This document shows, piece after piece, positions 17,251 to 26,192 of a stretch of 64,000 nucleotides of DNA. Origin of the DNA: Paenibacillus oenotherae (GTDB lineage: Bacteria; Bacillota; Bacilli; Paenibacillales; Paenibacillaceae). Numbering within the stretch: the first letter of the stretch is position 1; each line of letters starts with the position of its first letter. The stretch covers positions 248,001-312,000 of the forward strand of contig NZ_JAHZIJ010000005.1 of NCBI RefSeq assembly GCF_019443105.1. The letters are read 5' to 3'. The translations under genes and the position numbers were made by a program. The notes beneath the pieces are model-generated. The model was not told the origin of the DNA, ran no database searches, and saw nothing but the letters and a program-made list of their open reading frames with translations.

Positions 17251-17303
17251 AAATTGTATACAATTTATATAGCTATAATAGCAAGGCATGCGGCATTAGT
17301 CAA
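17251..17303 (-). promoter_or_regulatory. ohrR-gpx promoter and OhrR operator
   Basis: Minus strand: -35 TTGACT (17298-17303), 17-nt spacer, -10 TATTAT (17275-17280). AAATTGTATACAATTT (17251-17266) is a perfect 16-bp palindrome matching the OhrR operator type and covers the expected start site, suited to repression. Confidence 0.85.
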
Positions 17304-17314
17304 CCTCTTTGCAT

Positions 17315-17702
17315 CCTATAGCCACTATCCCCTTGAGTCAGAGCAGGTAGTGCAGGGCAGCTCTGCTGCCTCGGCAGCAGCTATAGTCGAATAGAGCCCT
17401 GCTTCTGACTACTGCACTCGCGTTAAGCCGGATCTTCCATCTTACGGGGGAAAAACCACCGATATTGACCACTGTAAGACGATTTTATCCTGCTATAGGA
17501 AGTAAACATACAATCCATTGCCGCTATCCCAACCTGTAAAAAGAAAATATCCTCTCACAGCAGCGAAAATATTGCTTTTTAGTGCTGTAAGCGGGAAGTA
17601 CCTTTTTACATCACTGCCCACATCAGTTATTTTAGCGCGGCATGATACTTCGACTTGTTCGACAGCCTGTCTCATCTGAGTGAACGGGATAGTGGCCATA
17701 GG
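17315..17702. repeat. R2 element, copy B (388 bp, inverted ends)
   Basis: Left end CCTATAGCCACTATCCC (17315 on, 27 bp) and right end CTGAGTGAACGGGATAGTGG (17676 on, 27 bp) match the ends of copy A. The interior differs, holds a strong TGCTGCC/GGCAGCA hairpin near 17365 and internal GCTATAGG and GCTATCCC fragments of the same motif. No coding region is seen in it. Confidence 0.7.
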
Positions 17703-17775
17703 GAGCGCTCCCCTTGCCTATTGAGAGTAGTTTTGGGCTCGGGGAGATTTTTTTGAAAGCGGTGTTAAGCTTCTC

Positions 17776-17851
17776 TTTACAGCAAGGCTGCTGTCTGATA
17801 AACTAGCTACGTTTAATTGTTAACCAAAATCAATAAACACGGTTAACAATT
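17776..17851 (+). promoter_or_regulatory. biotin operon promoter and BirA operator
   Basis: AATTGTTAACC (17815-17825) and GGTTAACAATT (17841-17851) with a 15-bp centre form a perfect BirA (biotin repressor) operator. A promoter TTTACA (17776-17781), 17-nt spacer, TAAACT (17799-17804) would start transcription just ahead of it. The operator is certain in form; the promoter is moderate. Confidence 0.9.
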
Positions 17852-17875
17852 CATAGAATCGGAGTGTGATATTCA

Positions 17876-19237
17876 TTGACCCCGGATTATGAACATTTGG
17901 CAGAGCTGAATAAGGCGCATTTATGGCATCCTTTTACGCAGATGAAAGATTACAACAATATGGATCCGCTCATTATCGAGAAGGGTGAGGGCATCAAGCT
18001 GTATGATGTGCAGGGACGCGCATATTATGATGGCTTCTCATCGGTGTGGCTGAATGTGCATGGCCATAACGTGCCGGAACTGAATGAGGCGATAGCCGGG
18101 CAGCTCGGCAAGGTCGCTCATTCTACTTTGCTCGGCATGGCGAATGTTCCGGCTATTGAGCTTGCAGCCAAGCTCGCTGAGATCACGCCGCAAGGATTGA
18201 CGAAGGTATTCTTCTCTGACTCCGGTGCGACTGGCGTGGAGATTGCGCTGAAGATGGCCTTTCAATATTGGCATAACCTCGGCATGACGGATAAACGAAC
18301 CTTCATTACGATGAGGGAAGCCTATCATGGCGATACGATCGGAGCGGTAAGCGTCGGCGCGATTCCGCTTTATCATGAACGCTTCCGGCCCATGCTGTTC
18401 CAGCCCCATGTGATCCCCTATCCGCAGGCTTATCGCCATCCTGGCGGTGCGGCAGGCGCGATGGAAGAAACACTCTCCTCCCTGCGCACGATGCTGGAGG
18501 CGCACAAGGAGGAGATTGCCGCGCTGATCGTCGAGCCGATCGTGCAAGGAGCCAGCGGCATGATGATTATGCCCTCCGGCTGCTTAAGCGCAATCGCTGC
18601 GCTATGCCGCGAGCATGGCGTGCTGCTGATTGCCGATGAGGTGGCGACCGGCTTCGGACGGACTGGCGCGATGTTCGCTTGCGATCTGGAGCATGTATCG
18701 CCCGATCTGATGATTGTCGGCAAAGGGCTGACCGGCGGCTATTTGCCTGTCGCTGCAACGCTGGCCACTGACGAGGTATACAGCTCCTTCTACGCCGATT
18801 ACGAGGAGCAGAAGACGTTCTTCCATGGGCACTCATTTACGGGCAACCCGCTTGGCTGCGCTGTTGCGCTTGCCAGCATCAAGCTTTTTGAAGAACGGAA
18901 TTTGGTAGCAGGCGTTCAGGATAAAGCCGCTTCTGTGGCGCGAAAGCTTGCGCCGCTTGGCGCATGGCCGCATGTCGGAGATATTCGGCAGCAAGGGCTT
19001 ATGGTCGGGATCGAGCTCGTGCGCGATAAAGCAACCAAGGAACCTTACGATTGGGAGGATCGAATCGGTGTCCGTACCTCCCTGCGGGCAAGGGAGCTTG
19101 GCATGCTGACACGGCCTCTGGGCAATGTCATTGTATTCATCCCGCCGCTTGTCAGTTCTGAAGCGGAGCTGGATGACATGATCGGCATTCTTGCTGAAGC
19201 GATTCGCGATGTAACAGAGGGAGACTGGCGGCTATGA
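17876..19237 (+). CDS. bioA: adenosylmethionine-8-amino-7-oxononanoate aminotransferase
   Basis: Converts KAPA to DAPA in biotin synthesis, using SAM as amino donor. 453 residues, class-III aminotransferase: LWHPFTQMKDY at the N-terminus (typical of BioA), FFSDSGATGVEIALKMAFQYW, EAYHGDT, LIADEVATGFGRTG and the PLP lysine in IVGKGLTGGYLPVAATL. Translation starts at TTG (17876-17878) 11 nt after GGAG. First gene after the BirA operator. Its stop overlaps the bioD start by 4 nt. Confidence 0.95.
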   Translation: MTPDYEHLAELNKAHLWHPFTQMKDYNNMDPLIIEKGEGIKLYDVQGRAYYDGFSSVWLNVHGHNVPELNEAIAGQLGKVAHSTLLGMANVPAIELAAKLAEITPQGLTKVFFSDSGATGVEIALKMAFQYWHNLGMTDKRTFITMREAYHGDTIGAVSVGAIPLYHERFRPMLFQPHVIPYPQAYRHPGGAAGAMEETLSSLRTMLEAHKEEIAALIVEPIVQGASGMMIMPSGCLSAIAALCREHGVLLIADEVATGFGRTGAMFACDLEHVSPDLMIVGKGLTGGYLPVAATLATDEVYSSFYADYEEQKTFFHGHSFTGNPLGCAVALASIKLFEERNLVAGVQDKAASVARKLAPLGAWPHVGDIRQQGLMVGIELVRDKATKEPYDWEDRIGVRTSLRARELGMLTRPLGNVIVFIPPLVSSEAELDDMIGILAEAIRDVTEGDWRL

Positions 19238-19974
19238 GCCGAATAAGGGGATTATTCGTTACCGGCACCGATACAGGAGTAGGAAAAACGTTGATTACAG
19301 CTGCACTCGCTGCCGCTCTGCGCGCGGAGGGGCGGAATGTCGGCGTGTGGAAGCCGGTTCAGTCCGGAGCGTCCATCGGCAGCGGCGATACAGATGCCGA
19401 GCGGCTGCTCCGGGGCTCCGGGATAGATGAACGGCCGGAGTCGGTCGCTCCCTTCTCTTTTGAAGCACCGCTAACGCCGCTCCTCGCAGCTCGGGCCGCC
19501 GGGATAGAGATCTCGCTTGAGGCAATCGCAGCAGGCGGGCTCCCCCTGATGGAGCGTTATGAATCGCTGCTCATTGAGGGCGCAGGGGGTGTCGCCGTCC
19601 CGTTAACGCATGATGCGCTCGTCATTGACTGGATTGCAGCGCTGGGAACGCCTGTGCTGATCGTTGCCCGCTCCTCACTCGGCACCATCAACCATACGCT
19701 GCTAACCGGCTTCATGCTCCGGCAGCGCGGAATTGAGGTAGCCGGCGTCGTATTGAATGATGGCCCCGGCCCAGCGGCTGCCCTGGAGGCAGACGACCCC
19801 AGCATTGCAGGGAATGCCTCATTAATCGAGCAGTACAGCGGCATGCGGGTGCTGGGGAGATTTCCCCGCATATCGCCGGATAGAGCTCTGAACGCCAAGG
19901 AGTTGGCGAAGCTCACTAGAACGATCGATTTGTCGCCTATAAGGCAGGCTTTGAACATAGATGAATTGAGATAA
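19234..19974 (+). CDS. bioD: dethiobiotin synthetase
   Basis: ATP-dependent closure of DAPA with CO2 to dethiobiotin. The 246-residue protein has the P-loop in FVTGTDTGVGKTLITAAL, the substrate segment VWKPVQSG and IEGAGGVAVPL. ATGA overlap with bioA indicates translational coupling. Confidence 0.95.
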   Translation: MSRIRGLFVTGTDTGVGKTLITAALAAALRAEGRNVGVWKPVQSGASIGSGDTDAERLLRGSGIDERPESVAPFSFEAPLTPLLAARAAGIEISLEAIAAGGLPLMERYESLLIEGAGGVAVPLTHDALVIDWIAALGTPVLIVARSSLGTINHTLLTGFMLRQRGIEVAGVVLNDGPGPAAALEADDPSIAGNASLIEQYSGMRVLGRFPRISPDRALNAKELAKLTRTIDLSPIRQALNIDELR

Positions 19975-19992
19975 TCCAGGAGGATGATTAGG

Positions 19993-20991
19993 ATGACAAC
20001 TTTATCCGCTACGATGAATTGGCAGCTGCTTGCTCAGAAAGCGCTCGACGGCGAACGTTTGACGATGGAGGAAGCGCTCAGCGTATTGGAAGCCGACAAT
20101 GATGAGCTGCTGCCGATTCTGCAAGCTGCTTTTACTGTACGCAAGCATTATTATGGCAAGAAAGTAAAGCTCAACATGATCATCAATGCCAAAAGCGGCC
20201 TCTGTCCGGAAGACTGCGGCTACTGCTCGCAATCGATCGTATCGACTGCTCCGGTCAAGAAGTATACGCTGCTGGACAAGGATACGCTGCTGGCAGGCGC
20301 GCGTGAGGCGATGTCGCGCAAGGCTGGCACGTACTGCATCGTAGCTGCGGGCAAAGGCCCTACAGACAAGGAGCTTCAGCAGGTCGTAGAAGCCGTCAAG
20401 GAGATTCGTGACACGATGCCGCTCAAAATCTGCGCATGCCTCGGCATTCTGAAGGACGGGCAAGCGAAGCAGCTCGCAGAAGCCGGAGTTCACCGCTACA
20501 ATCATAATCTGAACACCAGCAGAGCCAATTATCCTTCTATTACAACGACACATACCTATGACCAGCGTGTGGAAACAGTGGAAGAGGTCAAGTCCTACGG
20601 CATGTCCCCCTGCTCCGGCGTTATTATCGGCATGGGCGAGACGAATCAGGAAATTGTCGAGATGGCTTACTCCCTTCGCGATCTGGATGCGGACTCCATC
20701 CCGATAAATTTCCTCAACGCAATTCCCGGAACTCCGCTGGAGAACGCAGGACGCACACCAGCCATGAAAGGACTGAAGGTGCTGGCCCTCTTCCGGTTTA
20801 TTTGCCCGTCCAAAGAAATTCGTGTAGCCGGCGGCCGCGAGGTTAATCTTCGCACGCTGCAGCCAATGTCGCTCTATGCGGCGAACTCGCTGTTCGTCGG
20901 AGATTATTTGACCACGGCAGGCCAAGAGGTAACAACGGATCATCACATTATCGAAGATATGGGCTTCGAGATCGAAATGTGCGCGCTGTAG
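19993..20991 (+). CDS. bioB: biotin synthase
   Basis: Radical-SAM enzyme inserting sulphur into dethiobiotin. The radical-SAM cysteines are in SGLCPEDCGYCSQS, and NHNLNTS, GIIG-type loops and FRFICPSKEIRVAGGRE (with the [2Fe-2S] ligand arginine region) follow. The ATG at 19993 is nine bases after AGGAGG; an in-frame ATG at 19984 abuts that site and is unlikely. 332 residues. Confidence 0.95.
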   Translation: MTTLSATMNWQLLAQKALDGERLTMEEALSVLEADNDELLPILQAAFTVRKHYYGKKVKLNMIINAKSGLCPEDCGYCSQSIVSTAPVKKYTLLDKDTLLAGAREAMSRKAGTYCIVAAGKGPTDKELQQVVEAVKEIRDTMPLKICACLGILKDGQAKQLAEAGVHRYNHNLNTSRANYPSITTTHTYDQRVETVEEVKSYGMSPCSGVIIGMGETNQEIVEMAYSLRDLDADSIPINFLNAIPGTPLENAGRTPAMKGLKVLALFRFICPSKEIRVAGGREVNLRTLQPMSLYAANSLFVGDYLTTAGQEVTTDHHIIEDMGFEIEMCAL

Positions 20992-21005
20992 ACGGAGGAA
21001 GCCAG

Positions 21006-22184
21006 ATGGAATGGATGGAGCAAGAGCTTGCTGCACTCGCAGACAAGGCGCTGGAACGGCAGCTTCGCGACAGCGCCCCTATTGCGGGTCGGCCGGGCTT
21101 CATAATACGGGATGGGCAGGAGCTTCTGGACCTGTCGTCCAATGATTATCTTGGGCTTGCGCAGCATCCCGCCATTATTGAGGCGATGCGCACGGCACTT
21201 GCGGCCGATGGCGCCGGTTCAGGCGCATCGCGCCTTGTAACCGGCAATCGGCCTCCGTATCGCAAGCTTGAACAAGCGCTCGCCAGCTGGCAGGGGACGG
21301 ATGCGGCGCTTGTTGCCGCGAACGGTTATATGGCTAATACCGGCGTGATCAGCGCCTTGGTCGGCCGGGGCGATGCCGTGTTCAGCGACCGGCTCAACCA
21401 CGCCAGCATTGTGGATGGAATTACACTTAGCCGCGCTGACCATGCCCGCTACCGCCATAACGACCTGGAGCATCTGCGCCACCTGCTAGACAAGCACCGT
21501 GGCGCCAGGCGCAAGCTCATTGTTACGGATACGATATTCTCGATGGATGGCGATCAGGCGCTGCTGCCGGAATTGGTTGCGCTCAAAGAACAATACGGCG
21601 CAATGCTGATGGTAGACGAAGCGCATAGCGGCGGCATTTATGGCACACGCGGCGAAGGGCTGTGCCATGCGCTCGGCATTCAGAACGATATTGACGTTCA
21701 CATGGGTACGTTCAGCAAGGCTTTCGGCGTCTATGGCGCTTATGTCTCCGGCAGCAGGACCCTTATCCGTTGGCTTATTAATAAAGCAAGGCCTTTCATA
21801 TATTCAACGGCGCTGCCGCCCGCTGTTGTGGCTGGCATCTCGCAAGCGCTCCAGCTTGTACAGACAGAGCATGGAAGACGCCAACGCCTGCTTGCTGCGG
21901 GCTTGAAATTCCGCTCGGCTTTGCAGGACGCCGGATTCCAGGTCGGTGAGGGCAATTCGCCGATTGTCCCGGTCATTATCGGCGACAACGGCCTCGCTCT
22001 TGCATTCAGCGCTGCGCTCCAAGCCTCCGGCATTGCGGCGGTCGCGATCCGCCCGCCAACTGTGCCCGAAGGAACAGCGCGGATCCGTTTCTCCCTGTCA
22101 GCCGCTCATTCGGATGATGCTCTTCAGGATGCCGCCCGGCACATTCGCAGCCTCGGCATAGAGATGGGGGTGCTGAAGCAATGA
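21006..22184 (+). CDS. bioF: 8-amino-7-oxononanoate synthase
   Basis: PLP-dependent condensation of pimeloyl-ACP/CoA with alanine to KAPA. Motifs: LLDLSSNDYLGLAQHP near the N-terminus, GSGASRLVTGNRPPYRKLE, DEAHSGGIYG and the PLP lysine in MGTFSKAFGVYGAYVSG. The start ATG (21006) follows GGAGGAAG. 392 residues. Overlaps the next gene by 4 nt. Confidence 0.94.
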   Translation: MEWMEQELAALADKALERQLRDSAPIAGRPGFIIRDGQELLDLSSNDYLGLAQHPAIIEAMRTALAADGAGSGASRLVTGNRPPYRKLEQALASWQGTDAALVAANGYMANTGVISALVGRGDAVFSDRLNHASIVDGITLSRADHARYRHNDLEHLRHLLDKHRGARRKLIVTDTIFSMDGDQALLPELVALKEQYGAMLMVDEAHSGGIYGTRGEGLCHALGIQNDIDVHMGTFSKAFGVYGAYVSGSRTLIRWLINKARPFIYSTALPPAVVAGISQALQLVQTEHGRRQRLLAAGLKFRSALQDAGFQVGEGNSPIVPVIIGDNGLALAFSAALQASGIAAVAIRPPTVPEGTARIRFSLSAAHSDDALQDAARHIRSLGIEMGVLKQ

Positions 22185-23188
22185 CCAACTCTGCGCATAT
22201 GCTGCAATCCCAGCAGCGTTCGTCCCAGAACACCGGGACGATTCTATGGCTCAGCGGCTGGAGCATCGCTGACGCCGCGTTCGACTCTCTGCGCGGCAGT
22301 CTGCCGGAATGGCGGCATGCCGCAGCGGGCTATGCGCATGCGGAATCTCCGGAGCAGTTCTATGCTATCGCTGACGCCGCTGCAAGAGAATGCCGCCAAG
22401 CGGCGGCAGGCCCGCTGCTGCTCGCCGGTTGGTCGCTCGGCTCGCTGATCGCGCTGCGGCTCGCATGGAACGGGCTCGCGAATCAGCCGCCAAGCGGCAC
22501 TGCCGGCGGGCCCGCTGACGGCACTGCCCACGGGCTGGCTAGCGGCACTGCTCACGGGCTCGCTGGCGGCACTGCCTGGAAGCCTGGAGGCTCGGCTGGC
22601 AGTGATGATGGCGAGTCTGCCGTCTTGCCTGCAGGCGGATCGCCCAACGGGCCTGTTAACAGGCTCGTTGACGGGCTCATTCTGCTGAGCGGGACCGCCT
22701 GTTTTGTCCGGCCCAAGGGTGAGAGCAGCCTCGGCTGGCCGGATATCTATGTGCGGCAGATGAGCTCCGCCCTCAAGCAGAACCGGGAGGCCGTCGAGAT
22801 CAAATTCCGTGAGACGCTGCTCACGGCCTCCGAGCGGCTCGAAGGCTATAGCGACAGGCTGCCGCCCGCAGGCAGCTGGTCCACAGAAGCGCTGCTTGCA
22901 GGCCTCGGCCTGCTGCGCAGCGAGGATTGCAGGCCGCTGCTGCCCGGCCTTGCAATACCATCACTGCTCATTCATGGCACGGACGATACGGTCTGCCCTC
23001 CCGGTGCAGCTCAGGAGCTATGCCATGAATTGCCCGATGCGCAATACATGCCCATGGCTGGCAGCGGGCACGCGGTCGGCTTGACACGCTATGAAGAAAC
23101 TGCAGATGCAATAAGGAGATGGTGGCATGGACAGCAGGCTAAGAACGATACAGCGCCAATTCAACCGCAGCGCGGACAGCTCCTATGA
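22181..23188 (+). CDS. alpha/beta-hydrolase, BioH-like
   Basis: Predicted pimeloyl-ACP methyl ester carboxylesterase that ends the BioC pathway; the operon position between bioF and bioC supports this, sequence alone only shows an alpha/beta-hydrolase. Visible triad: nucleophile in LLAGWSLGSLIAL, acid in HGTDDTVCPPG, His in AGSGHAVGLTRY. The 335-residue length exceeds usual BioH (~255) because of a Gly/Ala/Thr-rich insertion at roughly residues 105-165, part of which is a 24-bp tandem repeat in the DNA. ATG overlaps the bioF stop, and its own 3' end overlaps bioC by 62 nt. Confidence 0.78.
   Translation: MTNSAHMLQSQQRSSQNTGTILWLSGWSIADAAFDSLRGSLPEWRHAAAGYAHAESPEQFYAIADAAARECRQAAAGPLLLAGWSLGSLIALRLAWNGLANQPPSGTAGGPADGTAHGLASGTAHGLAGGTAWKPGGSAGSDDGESAVLPAGGSPNGPVNRLVDGLILLSGTACFVRPKGESSLGWPDIYVRQMSSALKQNREAVEIKFRETLLTASERLEGYSDRLPPAGSWSTEALLAGLGLLRSEDCRPLLPGLAIPSLLIHGTDDTVCPPGAAQELCHELPDAQYMPMAGSGHAVGLTRYEETADAIRRWWHGQQAKNDTAPIQPQRGQLL
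22496..22567 (+). repeat. 24-bp tandem repeat inside the bioH-like gene
   Basis: Three units starting GGCACTGC at 22496, 22520 and 22544, with a fourth partial at 22568, encode G-T-A-x-G-x-A-x blocks. Length is a multiple of three, so copy changes keep frame. It sits where the lid/cap of the hydrolase is expected. Confidence 0.8.
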
Positions 23189-24047
23189 TGCTCATGCGAA
23201 TGTACAGCGGCTGATGGCGGAATCCCTTGCCGCGCATGTGCTCAAGTTATCCGCGGGACGGTCACCTGCTATCACGGGCATCTTGGAGATCGGCTGCGGG
23301 ACGGGAGCCTTAACGGCCAAGCTGCTCGCCGCTTTCCCGGCCGCCTCCATTACTGCGGTCGATGTAGCTCCCGCTATGCTACAAGCAGCTCAGAGGCGGA
23401 TCTCTGCAAGTGGAGCAAGCTCGCCAGCAGCATCAGCACGGTCTGCACACCCGCCAGAAGTTGCGCCGCCCCATCAAGGAACCCCGCCGCCCTCCAGCCG
23501 TGTCGATTGGATTGCCGCAGACATTGAGACATGGGCGGCACAAGCGGTTCCCGGCTCCTTCGATTTGATCGTCTCCAATGCTTGCTTGCAATGGCTGATC
23601 CATCCACAGGAGACGATCCGCAGCCTACGGAGGCTGCTGCGTCCGCAAGGATTGCTGGCTTGCACAACCTTTGGCCCCGATACGTTCCATGAGCTGCATG
23701 AGGCATTCGCTGACGCTTACCGCCGGAACGGGTTGAGGCCGCAGCGGCATGGGCTATCCCTCCGCTCTCCCCAGCAATGGCAGGCCATGCTCGCTGAGGC
23801 TGAATTTATCGGCATTGCCTGTGAACGCAGCGCGCACAGCGAACAGCATGCCACAGTCCGCGACTTTCTGCATACGGTCAAAGCGGTGGGTGCCAGTGCC
23901 TCGGAGGCAGATTCATCCAGCCGCCAAGGTCTCTCGAAGCGTTCCTTGTTCGCGGATATGTTCCACGCCTATGAACAGCGGTTCGGCAATGCGGAAGGCG
24001 TTCCCGCTACCTATGACCTGCTCCTCCTTCAAGCCTGCACCAGCTAG
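23127..24047 (+). CDS. bioC: malonyl-ACP O-methyltransferase
   Basis: SAM-dependent methylation of malonyl-ACP to start pimelate synthesis through fatty-acid elongation. N-terminal RTIQRQFNRSADSSYDAHANVQ is typical of BioC, followed by the SAM motif ILEIGCGTGALTAKLL, ITAVDVAPAML, DLIVSNACLQWL and FGPDTFHELHEAF. 306 residues, longer than usual because of a Ser/Ala/Pro-rich insertion at about residues 92-125. RBS AAGGAGATGG precedes the ATG, which lies inside the previous gene. Last gene of the biotin operon; no bioW or bioI is present, so the BioC-BioH route is the one encoded. Confidence 0.92.
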   Translation: MDSRLRTIQRQFNRSADSSYDAHANVQRLMAESLAAHVLKLSAGRSPAITGILEIGCGTGALTAKLLAAFPAASITAVDVAPAMLQAAQRRISASGASSPAASARSAHPPEVAPPHQGTPPPSSRVDWIAADIETWAAQAVPGSFDLIVSNACLQWLIHPQETIRSLRRLLRPQGLLACTTFGPDTFHELHEAFADAYRRNGLRPQRHGLSLRSPQQWQAMLAEAEFIGIACERSAHSEQHATVRDFLHTVKAVGASASEADSSSRQGLSKRSLFADMFHAYEQRFGNAEGVPATYDLLLLQACTS

Positions 24048-24104
24048 ACAAGCTGCACGACGCCTCTGCTTCGCGATTGCGATGGAAGCATACGTGAAAA
24101 CAAA

Positions 24105-24150
24105 CATCCCCAGGCACATGCTTGTTCAGCAGTGCTCGGGGATGCTTTTT
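24105..24150 (+). terminator. biotin operon terminator
   Basis: CATCCCC (24105-24111) pairs with GGGGATG (24138-24144), with an inner GCAC/GTGC pair, then CTTTTT. It lies 58 bp after bioC. Confidence 0.88.
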
Positions 24151-24163
24151 ACGAAATATAGAA

Positions 24164-25498
24164 TTAGCGCTTGCGCCGATTGCCCGACCACTCCACGAAC
24201 AGCTCATAGTCAAGCTCCACTTGCTCCGTATAGGATAATGCCCACTGTGCAACAGATGCGCAGAACGTGTCCTCGTCATTGCCCATAGCCCGGACGATCT
24301 CCGCCTCGCTATGATAGGCGAGCACGCCATGCTCAACATCAGCATCTGCCCGTGCGTGCATTTTCGCCGTGAGGCTGCCCATCCCTTCAACGACCTGCAA
24401 GAGATCCTCCACCGTCTCCAGCGATTCCAGCTTCAATCTCTTCTTGTAGGGAGAACGCTCCCTCACATAGAACTCCCGCTCACCAAGCGACAGATAGCCG
24501 AGATAAGGATCAGCCTCATGATGCATCGCCTGCTGGGTCGTGATCACCCGGTTGCCCTGATGCCCGAATGAGCGCCAGAACGACTCGTCATACGGCATAA
24601 AATAAGCCGGGACCGGCACACGCACCTCTTTCACTTCCAGCACAATATCGTCCAGCCCCTGCTCCCCGTCCCCGCCTTCAATCAGCACATAGAACCGGTC
24701 AAGCCCGATGGAAGCCGTCCCTGAGCCATGCTTGACCGCAATATCCTTAATGCGAAAATGCCGCTCCTCTGCTCCGCGCTCCCTCATAGCCTGCAAATAT
24801 TGAGGCCATGCCTGCAGCAGCGCCGCCCGCTCCTCCTCTGTTGCCGGAACGATCTCCTCGCTGGCGGCGAATTGCCGTCCCTCCTGCATCATCGCCGTCA
24901 CTTTCTCAAGGAAATGCTGATCCTTGCGCTTGCGCAGCTTCTTGAGCAGCTTCCGGATATGCCCCTCCGCACGCTCCTCATTCATAGAGAACGTCGCCGG
25001 ATCATCCTTCCCTTTGGCGAACCGCCGCATTTGTTTCGAATAGGCCTGCAAATACGTCGTGATGACATTCGCCTGCGCCTCGGGCGGCAGTTCCTTGATT
25101 CGGCATACAAGCGCGATACTTACAGACATCCGAAGCAGATCATACAAATACGAGCCCAAATATCCCTCATCAAAATCATTCACATCATAAACAAGCTCAC
25201 CCGTCTCGCTGCGGAAGGCGCCAAAATTCTCAAAGTGCAGATCGCCCTGAATCCACGTCGGCCGGTCCGGCTGCGAATGATACGGGAACCACTCTCTCGT
25301 CACGTCAAAATAAAACAGATAAGCGCTGCCGCGAAAAAAAGAGAACGGCCCGCTCGCCATTTTCCGATATTTCTCCGTCCGCTTCTTGCGGTCCAGCTCC
25401 ATCAGCTTGCCGTCGAATTCATCAAAGATCGCGGTCAATGTTTGTTTCCGAAGCTTACGCTGGGTTTGCTTCACTCGTTCTGTCAGTTGCGGATTCAT
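24164..25498 (-). CDS. DUF2252 family protein
   Basis: A 444-residue cytoplasmic protein of the DUF2252 family, which has an aminoglycoside-phosphotransferase-like fold. Seen: FSFFRGSAYLFYFD, the kinase-like GDLHFENFGAF and VNDFDEGYLGSYLYDLLRM, then GTASIGLDRFYVLIEGG and QAMHHEADPYLGYL. Its substrate is not known and I do not assign one. The stop is shared closely with the convergent biotin terminator. The N-terminus is basic and probably helical. Confidence 0.85.
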   Translation of the reverse strand: MNPQLTERVKQTQRKLRKQTLTAIFDEFDGKLMELDRKKRTEKYRKMASGPFSFFRGSAYLFYFDVTREWFPYHSQPDRPTWIQGDLHFENFGAFRSETGELVYDVNDFDEGYLGSYLYDLLRMSVSIALVCRIKELPPEAQANVITTYLQAYSKQMRRFAKGKDDPATFSMNEERAEGHIRKLLKKLRKRKDQHFLEKVTAMMQEGRQFAASEEIVPATEEERAALLQAWPQYLQAMRERGAEERHFRIKDIAVKHGSGTASIGLDRFYVLIEGGDGEQGLDDIVLEVKEVRVPVPAYFMPYDESFWRSFGHQGNRVITTQQAMHHEADPYLGYLSLGEREFYVRERSPYKKRLKLESLETVEDLLQVVEGMGSLTAKMHARADADVEHGVLAYHSEAEIVRAMGNDEDTFCASVAQWALSYTEQVELDYELFVEWSGNRRKR

Positions 25499-25570
25499 TA
25501 AAGCAGCCCCTTACTTGTCAGATGTCGTCATCCTATAAAGCATTCTCCATTATATTGTCATCTCCTGCCA

Positions 25571-26077
25571 TTACATGCCAAGGCGCTCTTCAAGCTCTCT
25601 CTTCTGCCGCAAATGATGACGGAAATGCATCGGCATAAACGAATACCATTCCTGCGCGTTCATCCAGCCCAAGGCGAAATGCTCCACTTTACAATTCGGG
25701 TTAATGTCCGCAATGGCTCCCGACCACTTCCTGTAATTTTCCTCTACCGCCGCAAGCCCCTTCTCCAGTTCTTCCTTGCTCTGCGGATTATGCGGCGTAT
25801 ATTCCGGCGAGCCCGGCACCTTGATCTTAACCGGCGGGATATCGCCCAATTGGAAAATCCCTTCGCCTGCCTCTGTTTTTCCCAGTGGCTGCTCTTCTTC
25901 TGCAGCGGCACATGCTTCAATAGAACGCACCTGCATGGATAATGCCGCATGGATCAGATGGTTATACAGCTGTCCAAGCGACCACTGCTCGGCGTCGGGC
26001 TTATCCTGCAGCTGCTCAAGCGTATATTTATCCAACCCCTCTCTGTATGGAGTCAACCAATCAAGCTCCTCGTTCAT
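25571..26077 (-). CDS. DinB-family protein
   Basis: A 168-residue four-helix-bundle protein of the DinB/YfiT superfamily, metal-dependent thiol or hydrolase-like proteins. Metal-ligand histidines are visible in LYNHLIHAAL (helix 2) and in MPMHFRHHLRQKREL near the C-terminus, with EQWSLGQLYNHL as the family start. The biochemical role of this member is unknown. Confidence 0.82.
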   Translation of the reverse strand: MNEELDWLTPYREGLDKYTLEQLQDKPDAEQWSLGQLYNHLIHAALSMQVRSIEACAAAEEEQPLGKTEAGEGIFQLGDIPPVKIKVPGSPEYTPHNPQSKEELEKGLAAVEENYRKWSGAIADINPNCKVEHFALGWMNAQEWYSFMPMHFRHHLRQKRELEERLGM

Positions 26078-26192
26078 CCTGCAATCGCTCCCTCGACTGT
26101 CATTTCTTGTTTATCCCGACAATTATCACCCTCCGTTCAGGAAGGTGTCAATATGACGATTCAGGCCGCAGCCTGCACTGTGCGTCGGGGTG

